This document shows, one piece after another, positions 34,801 through 47,398 of a DNA stretch of 64,000 nt (position 1 is its first letter; the number at the start of each line of letters is the position of its first letter). Location: positions 365,463,750-365,527,749 of the forward strand of contig CM062814.1 of assembly GCA_031772625.1 (NCBI GenBank), given 5' to 3'. The position numbers and the translations under genes were made by a program. The stretch is from Pinus tabuliformis. Lineage: Eukaryota; Streptophyta; Pinopsida; Pinales; Pinaceae. The notes below the pieces were generated by a model. It was not told where the DNA came from. It ran no database searches and saw only the letters and a list, made by a program, of their open reading frames with translations.

Positions 34801-36377
34801 TTCTCTGTAATACCCCTTAATTCAACTTCCTTTCTTTCCGCACAAAATTTCATGAAAGGTTCTTGAAAATTAAAAGCTATTGTACCCAAGGATTGTAGCC
34901 ATTGGACTCCTAGTACAACATCAGCACCGCCCATTGGAATGGAAATCATTGCGCTATTCAATACATATTCTCCCATGGATAACTTGATATTATTGCACTT
35001 TCCAGAGAAATTTATGGTTCCTCCACTTGCAACCATCACTTGACACTCTGGTGCTGGATATAGGAAGAAATTCAATTCCTTTGCTATCTTACAATGAATA
35101 AAATTATGGGTACTTCCCGAATCAATCAAAACTATTACCCTTTTCTTCTTGATATGTCCTTCTATCTTGATAGTTTGAGGAGTGGTAATTTTAGCCAATT
35201 CATTACAAGATATGGTTGGATTCATTTCTTCTTTATCTAGGGTTTGTTCCTGTAGTATATCCTCTTCTTTTAACATTCCTTGTTCCTTTTCTTCCTCCTC
35301 TTCACAATCTATGTAGAATAATTTCTTCTCAGCACACTTATGACCTTTAGTGTATTTGCTATCACAACTGTAACAAAGCCCTTTTACTCTTTTTTATTCC
35401 AATTGTTGTGGTGTCAACCTTGTAGGTTGTGCAAGGCTAGGGGCAACAACACTTCCATCTTTATAGTTGTGAGTGGTAGGCTTCCTGGTTGCCATATTTT
35501 TGCTTTCCATTTTTCTTGCTAATGTGAATGCCTTCTCCAATGAATCAAGTTCCCAAAGGCAAACCTCATGTTGGATATTATCCTTTAAGGTCCCTATGAA
35601 CACATAAATTCTATGCTCCTCTGGAATATCTTTTGCCCTTATGTTAAATTTTTGGAAGTCCTCAATGTGCTTCATCATTGAACCCTTTTGTTTGAGATTT
35701 ATCAATTTGCTAAAAAAGATGTTTCTTTTTGTATCCTCACAATGTGCTATCATTTCTTCCATAAAAATTTCCCAAGTGACAATTTGTTTATGAGAACAAA
35801 GCCATCGATACCATACAAACTAATTTGGTTCCAAATATAAAGTTGCAATACGTACCTTTTGTGTGTTTTGCACATTATGGAGATCAAAAAATTTCTCCAT
35901 CTGTAGTATCCATGTTCCAGAATCCTTGCCATCAAACTTCCTCATATCAATTTTTGGAACATGGTGGATCTTCAGTCCAACATTAGAGTCTATGAAATCA
36001 TGATTAACATTTCTTTTTTTCTCATCATGAGTTTCATTTACTACCCTTTCACCATTAAGGACCATTTCTTGTATCAACTTATTCAAATTTATCTTCAATT
36101 CCTCCATCTTATCATCCATGCCATTCATCTTAGCGTCCATGCCATTCATATTAGCTTCCATGCCATCTAGATTAGATTCCATCTTAACTTTCATGCCATT
36201 TATGTTATCTTCCATGCCATTGATCTTGGCTTCATTTACGTTTAGTGAGAATGAAATGTGTTGTACTTGGTCTTGTAATTTTGATATATCATGTTGTGTT
36301 TCTTCCTCTTATTCACGAGTCATGCTAGAGCTTTCAGGTTGCTTACTAGGTGTTTCCATTTTCTTTCTTTGGGGCAT
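31865..36377 (-). pseudogene. gag-pol: gag-pol of the minus-strand chromovirus (heavily decayed)
   Basis: Reading leftward from an ATG at 36377 (MPQRKKMETPSKQPESSSMT): coiled-coil heptads near 36215-36095, gag core (WILQMEKFFDLHNVQNTQKV), zinc-knuckle region about 35330-35400, protease LIDSGSTHNFIHCKIAKEL (near 35110), RT about 34700-33860 ([26 protein letters not shown]), RNase H about 33830-33370, integrase 33368-32400 (MDFITGLPKSEGNS) and a C-terminal chromodomain relic ending at TGA 31867-31865. Numerous stops and shifts split the frame into at least seven pieces. The RT piece 35276-34095 (393 codons) is the longest left. It is the same family as 26928-31430 and of clearly greater age. 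Confidence 0.9.
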
Positions 36378-37050
36378 TAATTAATGATAATAATTCTTCA
36401 CTATTCCTTTTGAATTCCTTCAAACTATTTTTTCAAACCAATCTTATGCAAAATAAAAAATAAAAGAAATAAAAAACTACACACCTTTTGTTTTTCACTT
36501 TGTAAGAGCTTGATATTGAATCTATTGTATCTCTGTAGCTGTGGCTCTCAAATATCTAAAATCTCATCCTGCGGTAACCCTCTGATTCCTCTTTCTAACC
36601 CCACAAGCTTGATCACGATTGGATTCTCCAAGGAGGAGCTATGCCAAATCTCCCATGGTGAACTGATTATAAACTAGTTCAGTAGAGTGAACTTGTACAA
36701 CGTGACATGTGTCAATGTTTTGACCTTAGTACCTGAAACTGATACAAAAAAAGCTACAGTTTTCCCTCTTTCTGAAACTTATGAAATTTCAATTTGATGC
36801 TCAAAACAAAAGTTATGACAATTTTCCCTAGGTCACCTGTTTCACATGTAATTTGGAAGTCTGTAAAAACCCTAACTTCCTCATATCATATCTCTAAAAA
36901 TATAGCAACACAAGCTCTGAAATGAGGACCTGAAGTTCAAAATGGTTTCATCTCAAACGGGTTTTTTTTGTAGACTCTAAAATGTCGCAGAAAAATAGTT
37001 ATAACAAAAATTCCACGATGACCTATTTGGAGCAGCGAAACCCTAGAATC

Positions 37051-37066
37051 CAAAGCTCTAATACCA
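37051..37066 (-). other. primer binding site, tRNA-iMet type (one mismatch)
   Basis: On the minus strand it reads TGGTATTAGAGCTTTG. The canonical C is replaced by T, a change of deamination type. Confidence 0.85.
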
Positions 37067-37068
37067 AA

Positions 37069-37400
37069 TGTTAGGAAACAAGCTCACCAAAAGATAGAAA
37101 AGATAGATCAACACCTTAGAATTCAGCCTCTTCAAGGGGGCAACCTCCTTTACATTACACAAATGAACAATTCTTAGATGATACAAATGAGTAATCCTCC
37201 CTTCTATATATAGGAGTCTAATGGGTCATAATATAATCAAGCCGACATAGCAGTAATAACATAAGGGCACAGATATAACAATAGTGGGTTTCTATGGGGC
37301 ATACTAATAACAAAATGGGGACAATAGGGGCACAGTAATAACAATAAGGGATACAATGACAATAGTAATGGGGGATCACTAGTATTATAGGGGCCTAACA
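37069..37400 (-). repeat. 5' LTR of the minus-strand chromovirus
   Basis: 332 bp, starting TGTTAGGAAACA and ending GGGGCCTAACA. It is the intact reference for the split 3' LTR. Confidence 0.9.
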
Positions 37401-38260
37401 ATCTGAAACCAAAACAATTTTCATTGTACTTGTAGTTTAAGAGTTTCTTCAGAAACATCTTGTGTGGCTAGCTCGAACTAGCATCAAGTGATATTCAAAC
37501 ATGCATAATATTTTCTATTAAATATTATGTTTGAATGAAACCTTCATCCCACCACCTTCACTGTTATTGGTCCATCAAATCGATATTATTGTGTATCAAC
37601 AATAGTTTGTATATTTTTTGTAGATAACTATAAGTACAAACATATGTCGTATATTTTCCATATTTTTCAATTTAATCTAGATGGACTCATCACTACTGAG
37701 GAGTGTGTTAAACAATTTATGTTTTCCTTGAAACTACAAGCAATTTAATATGAAGATCAATTCTTTATTGTATATGTTGCATGTGTTTAGAGATCCTCTA
37801 AAAATGTTTTTCAAAATTTGTGAAAATAGGTCTATGGATGGTTTTTTGAATGGTAGATTATTATAGGTTCGTTGTTAGCTACTCATACTCTTGTATTTAC
37901 TCTTAGGAATATAAGTCAATGGGCCATTGATAGGAAAATGTATGGTTATATGTTTTCCTCTTTCTTTAGTTAGATATCGAAAAATGCATTTTCATCTTAG
38001 ACTAACAACATTTATTTATTTAGTCGTCAAAACCATAAATGGTTCACCTCGACCATAGTTAGTAAAGCCCTAACCCAATAATGGCAAAAAAGCTACATTA
38101 TGATTAATTGTATGTTTTCACTAAGTGTAACACATGCTATTGGCCAAGCTCATTTTGACCCATCAACTAAAGACAAGTCAATATTTGAATTTTGGTGTAT
38201 TAATACATTCTAATGCTACATATTAAAATTTAACAATTGTTTAGGAAATTTGAATATGTC
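37401..38260. other. spacer, no gene seen
   Basis: AT-rich sequence with a small inverted repeat at about 37497-37535 (CAAACATGCATAATAT facing ATATTATGTTTG). No coding or element signature was found. Confidence 0.45.
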
Positions 38261-38265
38261 AATTG
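38261..38265. repeat. target site duplication, left copy (AATTG)
   Basis: AATTG precedes the left LTR and recurs at 56511-56515 after the right LTR, fixing the limits of the 18-kb composite. Confidence 0.9.
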
Positions 38266-41200
38266 TGTTATAACTCCTCCGGATCCCCAAGGCTGATGAA
38301 GAGTCCAGTTGAGGTAACCACAGACCAACATTTTGACTTGGTAGCTAGCCCTACGAATCCAGACAAGGCTCTCTCCACAAAATCACAGCCAAGAGGGCTG
38401 GATGAATTAGGGTTTTAGGGTAGTTATGATGTGAAGAAGGGTTTTATTGTTTGATGTGGGGTTGTTGGATGAGGATTAGGTCAAAGAGACTAGGTCAGGG
38501 TAAATATGGGTATGATTGCAGACATCTGATGGAGCAGGGTAGGTAGGTACTAGAACATTTTAAGGTTTCTGAATGAGATGGATTAGACTGGTGAGGTGCT
38601 AGAAAGAGAAAGACAAGCATGTATTCTTTCTAAACTGAAGAAAATGGACAAATTATGAAGATTTCCCAGAAATAGAGAATATAAGATTTATTCTACTCAT
38701 CAAATTGAAAATCAACATATCATAGAAGTGAAATGAAACAGTGGAGTACAAAACATTCAAACATATGCAGCATAGGAAGAAACTATGTCAAAATTCCATA
38801 CCACAGGTGTTCCATCAAAATAAATGCAACTCATTCATTAAATTTCTGCCAAATAATGATTAAACTAGTGTATCTGATCAATAAAACAACATTCAACTGA
38901 GTCCCCCCATTGAAAAGACTGAAAAATACAAGATATAGGCCTCAAAAAAACTCCTCCTAGCCTCAGGGGTCAAATCCATGAGAGGAGGAGCACTTCCACA
39001 AAAATTTGAAATAATAGCTAGAGTATAGGGTTTTCAAAGTGACTACTCCCTAATTACAATGAAACTGATTCATTACACCTCATTGAGTCCATTTACCTAA
39101 TGTATTTACCCTAGGTAACAATAAAAACACCATAATTACATTTACATCATCAATTACATAAGTAAAAACTTGATTTCCCAAGATGAAAATCAAATTTGCA
39201 ATGAAAAATGAAAAATATCAGACAACTGTCAAATGCACCATTTTTGTGCTAGGTGTGCCATCTCTTTTCCAGGTGTGCTCTCCATGTTGTATCCAAGTTT
39301 TTGGTGCCTTCCCGATGTCCAAATTGACACCAGAATAGCTCATTCGAAAGCCTGTTATGTCTAGTTTCCTGATCGACCTTTAATTTCCAAAATGGACTTG
39401 ATTTGACCCCTCATAAGCATGTTTCTCCCAAAACTTCTCAGCGCACAGTGCCAAGGTGAAAAAGGAGGCAGAACATTGTTTTTTTCGTGTGTTGTTTCAC
39501 CTTCCAATTATGAAAACCAAGCCTAGAAAAGCTATTTTCTGGAATGTATTCATCATTTTCCACCTACTCAAGGTCTTCATTTGGCCAGAAAGTGCCTCAA
39601 ACAAAATCACAGTGCCTAGGGCACTGTGCGCCTGGCATTCTGGCCGTCACAAAGTATCTAGGATTGCTAAAAATTACAAAAGCTTAAAAAATTACCCCAA
39701 AACTTTTCAAAATTGGTGAAATGGTTGCTGATAATGTGGTTTATGTAGGGAGTGAGGCTTCAAAAAGGATATCAAGCTTTCCTTCCTCTTCTTGCTTGTT
39801 TAGGGCTTCAATCTTTGCATTAGCTCTTTTGAGTTTTGATCTGGCAATCTTGTTCCTCATGGAATATTGTTGTGCCATCTTTCTCTAAATGTCATTTTCT
39901 TTGTTGGCCTTGTCCAAGAGCTTATTCAAATTTTGGTTTACCTTCTCAAGCCACTGCTCCTGATTCTCATTAATCATGATGGAAAACTATTCATTCAATA
40001 TGAGCTGATTTGGAAGTTTAGCCTCCTTTTGTCTCTCTAGTTCTGGAGCTCTTTTCAGCCCTCTAGTCGTAGGCCTTCTTCTTGATTCTTGTTCTTTTTC
40101 AGTTTCACTATACCATCCATAAGCCCCATCAAGTAATGCCTCGGCTTTCATTTCTTCTATTTTTTTCTTGAGGACCTGAATCTCCATGATTTCATGTTTG
40201 GCTTGAAGCTGCTCGTTTTCTTGCTCATAATATGAAATAAAAAATTTAGACCTCTCTAAGTTTATCTGGAGCTCTCTGATGTATGCATATTTTTATTTGA
40301 TGATCAAGGAGGTGTCACCATCATTCTGATCTAAACAACGAGATCAAAATTAGCCTCTATCTCATGTAGGTTTTCCTCCTCATGGACATCTTCCTGAATG
40401 TCTGCCTCTGTGATTTTTTATTTTCCTTTATGTACCTTCTTTGTTGGTGAAGAAGGCAAGGCCCCTCCCACAAACTGTGGGGCAAACACCTTCTTATGAC
40501 CTCTCTAATAAATATGTGCCATTATGCCCAAATCATCCCTCTTAGGCTTGATGACCTCAACCTCCTTAGTCTGCTCAGACTCCTTGGTCTTAGCTCTGTT
40601 GGGTGACTCAATGTGCTCATGAAATGGTGATGGTGGAGGAGACGGATCTAATGATGATGCATCAATTGTGGGTTGAGATGGATGAATGGATGTGGAAGAA
40701 TGAGATGATGAAGGCACATCTTGAACATGCTGAATAGATGGATCAATGAAAATGTCATTAGCTATGAAAGTACTCCATGAAATGTTCAATTGTTTGAGGT
40801 GATGGAGGACAATGATTTTGATGAGGGAGTGGTGAAAAATAATTTTCATTTGATGGTCATATTCTCTCTTGTAGACAATATATGCCATCTTGTCAATGTT
40901 CTAGAAGAGAAAATAATTTATGTTGAGCATCTTGAACCTTGTGAAGTGCATGAGTAGCTGGAAATGATAGGTGTAAAGTCTACAGAATCTGCCTTCACAA
41001 CTAAGTATTTCATGATTATTTTCATCATGGGAACATATCTCTCCACGAAGTAAGACAAAGGAAATATCCTCTTTCTTTCATTCTTGTATCTAGGTTGGAT
41101 GTATGGCTCATAGTAATGCTCCTCCATGTATTTTTTCTTGAACCATTTTTCCCCAACATTTGGGATTCTAGTACTAGCTGATATGATGGTAGTGGAGACA

Positions 41201-42936
41201 ATGAAAGTGACACCAACAAGGGTTACCTAGTTTTCATGGAGATTGGATATGAATAGTCTGCTCAACATAGGATGATGTTGGACCTTTTGTATTTTCTCAC
41301 AGAATTCAACACATCCTAGATGCTTGAAACATGTTACAGCCATGGGAGATGCCATGAGGTCCCTGGTATGTCTTGGCTCTAAGGATTCTCCGTCATTTTT
41401 TTGGCTTCCTCTCCTTTCTTTCTTCCTCCTCACTGGAATTTATGTTATCTTCTTCTCACATGGTGCCTCAGTGTCTAAAACCCTAGGGAGATAAAATAAT
41501 CATGGAATATAGGTATAGGGAGTTAGGAATGGTATGAGGAAATTCAAAGAGATGAGGGAAGGAGTTTATGGTTTAAGGGAAGTGACATGGAGTGGGAATG
41601 TGATAGGATTTAGGATAGGGAATTTTATTCCAGGTTAGGGTTTTTTGGAGCCTAGGAAAATGGAACACCTAGGTCTTAGGGTTTTGGCACTAAAGAGTCT
41701 TGGGAAGTAGTGATATGATATGGGGGTTGAGAAAGGGTTTAATAGTGATATGGGAAGGTAATATACATACTAGGGAGTGAAATTGGAGGTGTAGTTATGA
41801 TTTCTATTGTGATACTAGGGTTTCTATAAAGGAAGACATTCAATTTTGTAATGACATTTAAAACACAACAAAATTAACTTGAGGAATGCCAGGAGGGTGT
41901 ATTTGATTATTACTAACTTGTTGGAGGCTAAAGACAACCAATGCTGAAGTTTTTAAGGCAATGACACTTTATTTGGAGGCTGTTGAGCAATTTTGGGCAA
42001 ACGTACAATGCACAACACAAGTGCTCCCTCCATAACATAGGCATGAAGTGTAACACTTAGGTGTGCCCTCCACAACACAGGTGCACAACGTTGCCTTTGT
42101 TTTTCCAATTTCACCTTTCAAACTTGAAACATTCTCCTTTATTGAGGTTGATTGACAATGAAAAGAGCAAATGAGGATTGAATTGATGTCTTGAGGGTTT
42201 AAATACTTTGTGGAATTTTATTTTGTTGATTTAAAACCCATTTTTCTAATGTTTTAAATCACTTTTCAAACATTGCACTAATACCCTTTACCTTGTCATT
42301 TTGGCTTTGGAGATTGATCAATTTCTAGAGTGGGCACTCTTTGATTTGACATTTTTTTTTTCCAGTTGGCATGTGGAACTAAGTTGGCAGCTTGAGAAAA
42401 AGTTACTTATTACATATAATTGACATAAAATTACATAAATAAAAAATAAAATTACATCTCTATTTTTTGGAATAAAATTACAATTTGGAATGAAACTCAT
42501 AGTTGAAATCAAAATGACAACTTTGGCAAGTACCATTACATGTTTGCAAATCCTATTTAAATTAAAAAGGGATATTATTGGTGTTCACTCTCATACTTTT
42601 TCCGACCTTATGCATTGAAATGGTGTCTTATTGGACCTTGGAAAAATGAAACCTAAAGACCTAATGAAAACCTTGAGTGAGCAGACTTCATGGTGACTTG
42701 ACTGACATAAAGACATGATGAAATGAGATTTCATGATTGATGTATGCTCAGTAAGACATGAATGTGGGCCAAAAAGTATATATTTGAGGGAGATATGATT
42801 TTTTGATTTTAGGACTACCATCAGTGAGTGAATTTTGGAATGCAACCTAGTCGAATGGCAAAATTTCTGAATGAGACCTTAATATGCAATGAAAAGAGGA
42901 TTTTTTATCACTGATGGTAGGATGCAAATACTGACA
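38266..42936 (-). repeat. 3' LTR of the large-LTR element
   Basis: 4,671 bp, starting TGTTATAACTCCTCC and ending AAATACTGACA. It aligns end to end with the split right LTR. It contains the long reading frame described at 39741-41461. Both LTRs share a run of GTGCRCC/GGCGC-type short motifs (39240-39640, 42000-42090). Confidence 0.88.
39741..41461 (-). pseudogene. LTR-borne long reading frame, copy 1 (unknown protein)
   Basis: Minus-strand frame beginning at ATG 41461 and ending near TAA 39743-39741. Recognisable parts: a basic Lys/Arg start; MASPMAVTCFKHLGCVEFCE; VTLVGVTFIVSTTIISAST; GEKWFKKKYMEEHYYEPYIQ; FVERYVPMMKIIMKY; IIVLHHLKQLNISWSTFIAN; a Ser/Pro/His linker (VPSSSHSSTSIHPSQPT); EVEVIKPKRDDLGIMAH; then a charged coiled-coil tail (MEIQVLKKKIEEMKAEALL). 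It has stops and at least two frameshifts (near 41400 and 41000). Sense direction equals that of the element. I recognise no catalytic or zinc motif and no named domain. It could be a captured host gene or an element accessory gene. Confidence 0.7.
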
Positions 42937-43329
42937 CTAACATTGGCTCTAGCTGGGGATGGTAGCTCCTTGGATGTGCCAAGAACACCATAGACCAAAT
43001 TCCTATCCATTGCGCATGGAGTCAAAAGCTAACAACCAAACTGAACACTGAAAACTTTAATCCAAACTATTAGATCATCGGAACCTTAGGGCCTTCTCCT
43101 CGAGCTTCAAACCTTGATGAATTATGTCATCGCTTGCTGAAAAATGAGCTTGAAAGAAATTTTTTTCTCAAAGAAAATCCACACCCTATTCTATTCTAAC
43201 TACTGAAAATGATTGCTAAATCAGGTAAAGGAAAAATGCCAATGAAGCCAATCAAGCAACTAGATACCTGATTGTCCTCTATTCACAGTATCTACAAAAA
43301 AACTTGAAGATTTAAAACTCAACACACAA
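42937..43329 (-). other. internal region between gag and 3' LTR
   Basis: AT-rich, no coding signal. The expected polypurine tract next to the LTR at 42937 is not obvious (minus-strand GAGCCAATGTTAG), which is odd for an LTR element. Confidence 0.45.
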
Positions 43330-44901
43330 CTAAAGCTGAAAGCTATGATTCAAAACAAGATAACCATCATGATCTGATGATTGCAATAGATTGGTAAAGG
43401 GATATTGAAAAGCATGTGCAAAGGAGAGATCTTGATGATCAGCAGAAAGATCAGAACAACTGTCAAGTTGAATTTTTTCCTCTTCATGAGTGAGAGGCAA
43501 CACATTGGCATGTTCATCCACTTTTTTCCCTTCTTCCACCATTTTTGATTGGGTGAAATTATCCTTCCAGTGTAACCAGTCCAGTAGATGGTTACTTACT
43601 GAAATGTTTCTCTCACTTACCTCGAGCAAGCTGAATGATGTATATGTAGAAAACTCACAACGAAAACTAAAACCAAGATTTATGCTGATAAACAAAACAA
43701 CATCCATCTTCTCCAATGCTTTCAAAAGACTGTCCAAGGGATCTTGAAAATTATGAAGCATTACCTTTTGTGAATCAATAAAAGGAGAAGAATAAGCATT
43801 ATTTCCATATGGTTGTAACAAGATAGAAAAAGTATCCTCCATAATATTTTCAACAGCATAAGTGTCCATATCTATGGGATCTAGGGCAAAATCCTTTTCA
43901 TCAACAAACCTTTCATTTTCTGAACCTTGAGGAAGATTTGTATCTGCAAGGGGTTCTAAAACAACTTCATGTTTATCACTATTCTCCTCTTCATAAGCAC
44001 TTGGAAACTGGCAAGGTTGTACAATAACATCATCATTCTTAATGGATGGAATATGCATTTTCAAATTAAGAATATTATTTATTTCTTCTTCAGTCAAAGG
44101 AGGAAGTACTCTTTGTTTTCTTTCGAAAAAACATCAATTAGCTTCTTTCCCTCCTAAAGTTTGACAAGGATATTAAATATCTTCATTAATTTGAAGCAAA
44201 GTAGTATATAAATTTTCATTTGACTGCTTATTCATTTCATGTGATTCCTTTTGACTATCAAGATGCAAAATTCCTTCATCTTCAAGCAAATGGAAAGCTA
44301 CTGTATGTTGACTATGATCTTGTGTATCAAAGTGACTAGCTTCTTCAGACTGTTGTTGAAGGGAAAAATCAGAGAAGGCTTCAATTATTTCTTCATCATC
44401 CATACATTCTATATCATCAATACTTTCAAGATGTGCAATGAAACCTTCACTATAATCACAACATCTTTGTGAAGAAGGATAAGAATTCACATAATGGTTT
44501 CAGAACACATTATGGAAATCTTTTAGAGAACACAAGTTTCCTTCTTGTAACCCTTCATACCATACCCTAGCTTTATCTTCAAGGGTAGCCATAAACAACT
44601 TCATGAGACAGTCCTCAGGAAACTCAACTCTTAATCTACATACATGTACATGAAACCTTACTAAATGCAAAGTAGCATCATATTCTTGTTCATCTTTAAA
44701 TATAGGAAGATTTGTAAACTAGTTAACATGAGGCATAGGATTTGGAAATCCAGGGATTTGAGATCGATCCATAAGAGCATACCCAAGATTTATTCTTGCA
44801 GTAGAACTCATCTTGACAAAAATGAAGTCACCAAGAAGATTTTCAAACTACTGGTTCTTGAAAAGTGGAGTTGCCATGAAATTTTGAACCTTTGGATTCA
44901 T
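43330..44901 (-). pseudogene. gag: Gag-like polyprotein of the large-LTR element (broken)
   Basis: From ATG 44901 (MNPKVQNFMATPLFKNQ then a stop) through MSSTARINLGYALMDRSQ and a retrotransposon gag core: EDCLMKLFMATLEDKARVW, YEGLQEGNLCSLKDFHNVF, then an acidic linker (ESIDDIECMDDEEIIEAFSD), a stop at 44175-44173, and a second long segment 44097-43330 (KALEKMDVVLFISINLGF; SNHLLDWLHWKDNFTQ). The gag core matches the W-Y-L-P..F..F pattern of Ty3/gypsy Gag. There is no zinc knuckle and no protease motif. Nonsense codons include a TAG near 44850 and a TGA near 44500. Confidence 0.7.
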
Positions 44902-45016
44902 CGACACTGGAGTTGTTAGGTGAATGATTTCAACCTTCTTCTGCCTGATCACTGTTTACTATCACCAATCATGTCTAAACATTGATTATCTTTCCCGGGG
45001 AATATCTTTCACCTGG

Positions 45017-45036
45017 GTCCCTGACAATGACGCCAG
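45017..45036 (-). other. primer binding site, tRNA-Asp-like
   Basis: On the minus strand TGGCGTCATTGTCAGGGA starts two bases after the LTR. It matches the usual plant tRNA-Asp PBS (TGGCGCCGTTGCCGGGGA) at 14 of 18 positions, and all four differences are C-to-T or G-to-A. Confidence 0.75.
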
Positions 45037-45038
45037 TA

Positions 45039-46359
45039 TGTTATCACTCTTCTAGATCTCCAAGTCTAAGGATGAGTCTAGCTGAGGTAACCACATACCA
45101 ACCTTTTGACTTGGTAGCTAGCCCTACCAAGCTAGAGAGGCCTCTCTCCACAAAATCAAAACCAAGAGAGATGGATGAATTGGGGTTTTAGGCTAGTTAT
45201 GACGTGAAGAAGGGTTTGATTGTTTGATATGGGGTTGTTGGATAAAGATTAGGTCAAAGAGACCAGGTCAGGGAAAATAAGGGTATGATTGCAGACATCT
45301 GAAGGAGCAAGGTAGGTAGCTACTCAAACACTTTAATTTTTTTGAGCAAGATGGATCAGACTGGTGATGTGCTAGAAAGAGCAAGACAAGCATGTATTCT
45401 TTCTAAACTGAAGAAAATGGACAAATTATGAAGATTTCCTGAAAACAGAGCATATAAGATGTATTATGTTCATCAAATTAAAAATCAACATATCATAGAA
45501 GTGAAATGAAACATGTGAGTAAAAAACATTCAAACATATGCAGCATAAGAAGAAACTATGTCAAAATGCCATACCACAGGTATTCCATCAAAATAGCTGC
45601 AACTCATTCATTAAATTTCTACCAAATATTGATTATACTAGCGTCTCTCATCAATACAACAACATTCAACTGAGTCCCCCCTTTGAAAAGACTAAAAAAT
45701 ACAAGATATAGGCGTCAAACAAACTCCTCCCAGCCTCAGGGGTCGAATCCATTAGACAAGGAGCAGTTACACCAAAATATAAACTGATAGCTAGAGTATA
45801 GGGTGGTCAAAGTGACTCATCCCTAATTACGATGAAACTGATTCATTACACCTCATTGAGTCCATTTACCTAATGTATTTACCCTAGGTAATAGTAAAAA
45901 CACCATAATTACATTTACATCATCAATTACATAAGTAAAACCTTGATTTCCCAAGATGAAAATCAAATTTGCAGTGAAAATTGAAAAATATTAAACAACT
46001 ATCAAACATGCCATTTTTGTGCTAGGTGCGCCATCTATTTGCCACAAGCGCCCTCCATGCTGCAACCAAGTTTTGAGTGCCTTTCTGGTGTCCAAATTGA
46101 GCCCAGGATAACTCATTGGAAATCCTATCCTGTCTAGTTTCTACCTCTACCTCTACTTTTCAAAATGGACTTGATTTGACCCCTCCAAAAGTGTTTCTCC
46201 CAAGATTGCTCAGCGCACAGTGCCAAGGTGAAAAATGAGGCAAAACATTGATTTTTTGTGTTTTTTTCAGCTTTTCACCTACCAGTTGTGCAAACCAAGC
46301 CTAAAAAAGTTGTTTTCTGGAATGTATTCATCATTTTTCATCTATTGGTGGTCTTCACT
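45039..46359 (-). repeat. 5' LTR of the large-LTR element, part 1
   Basis: Starts TGTTATCACTCTTCTAG and follows 38266-39590 closely until TCACT at 46355-46359, where a gypsy element is inserted. Confidence 0.88.
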
Positions 46360-47356
46360 TGATCTGAATTTGAAACTACTTGAAATTTGTTTGCAAGGTA
46401 TTCAATTCATAATTAAACATGTTTAAAAGATTTCCATGTCTTGCAGAAAGAAAACACATGAAATTTTCAGCTGTTCATGACCCATTTAAGCATAGCAGAG
46501 TTATTTCCTTTTACTGTTTAACACATTAAAACGAATTTGATCTACAAAAGAAATCAACCACAAATGCAAGAGAAGTTGATAAAGCAGTTCACCCCCTCCA
46601 GGGCTACGTCTGCTGGGTCTAAAGCTCCCAACCGGGCTTGTCCTTGTTTTTATTAAATGCTCAAATTGAAAATACAGCTGAATAGAAGAATCTACAAGAG
46701 AAATAGATGGTAAAAATGGATTCAGAACACTTGAATCCTTCAGGATTGACTATTGGATCACCTCCAATGGATACTTGCAACCCTATACAGTCTTCACAAA
46801 ACTGGGCCCTAGTGGCTCCTAGAACTTTCACGGCTCCAAAAACTCTGCAAATGACCTCAGATGGCTGTAAGACCTGCACCAATGGCTTCAGAAGGTCAAA
46901 AATACCCAAAATCAAAAAACAATTCGTCCAAAACCGACTTTCCTAGCCAAAGTTATGGCCATTTAAAGTTTCTCCATTTTTTCCCTAGAAAAACTCCAGC
47001 TAACTTTTGTTAACTCTAGATAGCTCCGCCAATTATGGCGGGTCCGCCAAATTTGGCGCTCCTGCCAAAATTCCGCCAACTTAACTGCAGTTACATTTAA
47101 TGTTTGGTGGTTGCTTCGGGTTTCGTGCCCGGCGGAATATTCCTTTTTTAATTTTTTTTTGAAAAATTAAAATTTCTAATGTTATGGACAAATTCTTCTT
47201 TTTGCCATAACTTCCTCATACGGTGACCGTTTTTCGAACCGTTTGCAGTGCTGGAATCAGGAAGATGAGCACTTTCCAGTCATTCAACTTTGAACCAGTT
47301 CTAACCACTTTAAATTTTGAGCATTTTACGACACTTAGGACATGAGCACCTGATCA
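46360..47356 (-). repeat. 3' LTR of the nested gypsy element
   Basis: 997 bp, TGATCTGAATTTG to GCACCTGATCA. It contains a GGCGG/TTGGCG-rich patch (AATTATGGCGGGTCCGCC) with a small inverted repeat, conserved in the other LTR. Confidence 0.92.
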
Positions 47357-47368
47357 CGCCTCCCCATT
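47357..47368 (-). other. polypurine tract
   Basis: Minus-strand AATGGGGAGGCG abuts the 3' LTR. Confidence 0.7.
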
Positions 47369-47398
47369 GGGAAGATTTTGGACCCCAAAAGCCTTCAA

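Larger units (their letters stand above)
25630..37400 (-). mobile_element. Ty3/gypsy chromovirus (minus strand) split by a sister element
   Basis: The 5' LTR is 37069-37400, PBS 37051-37066, coding region about 36377-31865, and the 3' LTR is in two parts, 25630-25925 and 31794-31835. The parts sum to 338 bases against 332 in the intact LTR, the excess being what a 5-6 base target duplication would give. Flanks are ATCTA on the left and ATCTG on the right, a likely decayed duplication. The coding region has the same domain order as the plus-strand sister at 25926-31793 but many more stops, so this copy is older. Short LTRs and overall length suggest a Reina/Galadriel-like chromovirus (inference). 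Confidence 0.88.

Noticed and set aside
37401-38260. Possible host gene between elements
   Set aside because: No open frame, splice pattern or domain supports one.
40505-40888. Pro/Ser-rich frame taken as a possible host gene
   Set aside because: It is duplicated in both LTRs of the 38266-56510 element and is part of the longer LTR frame, so it is listed there and not as a host gene.
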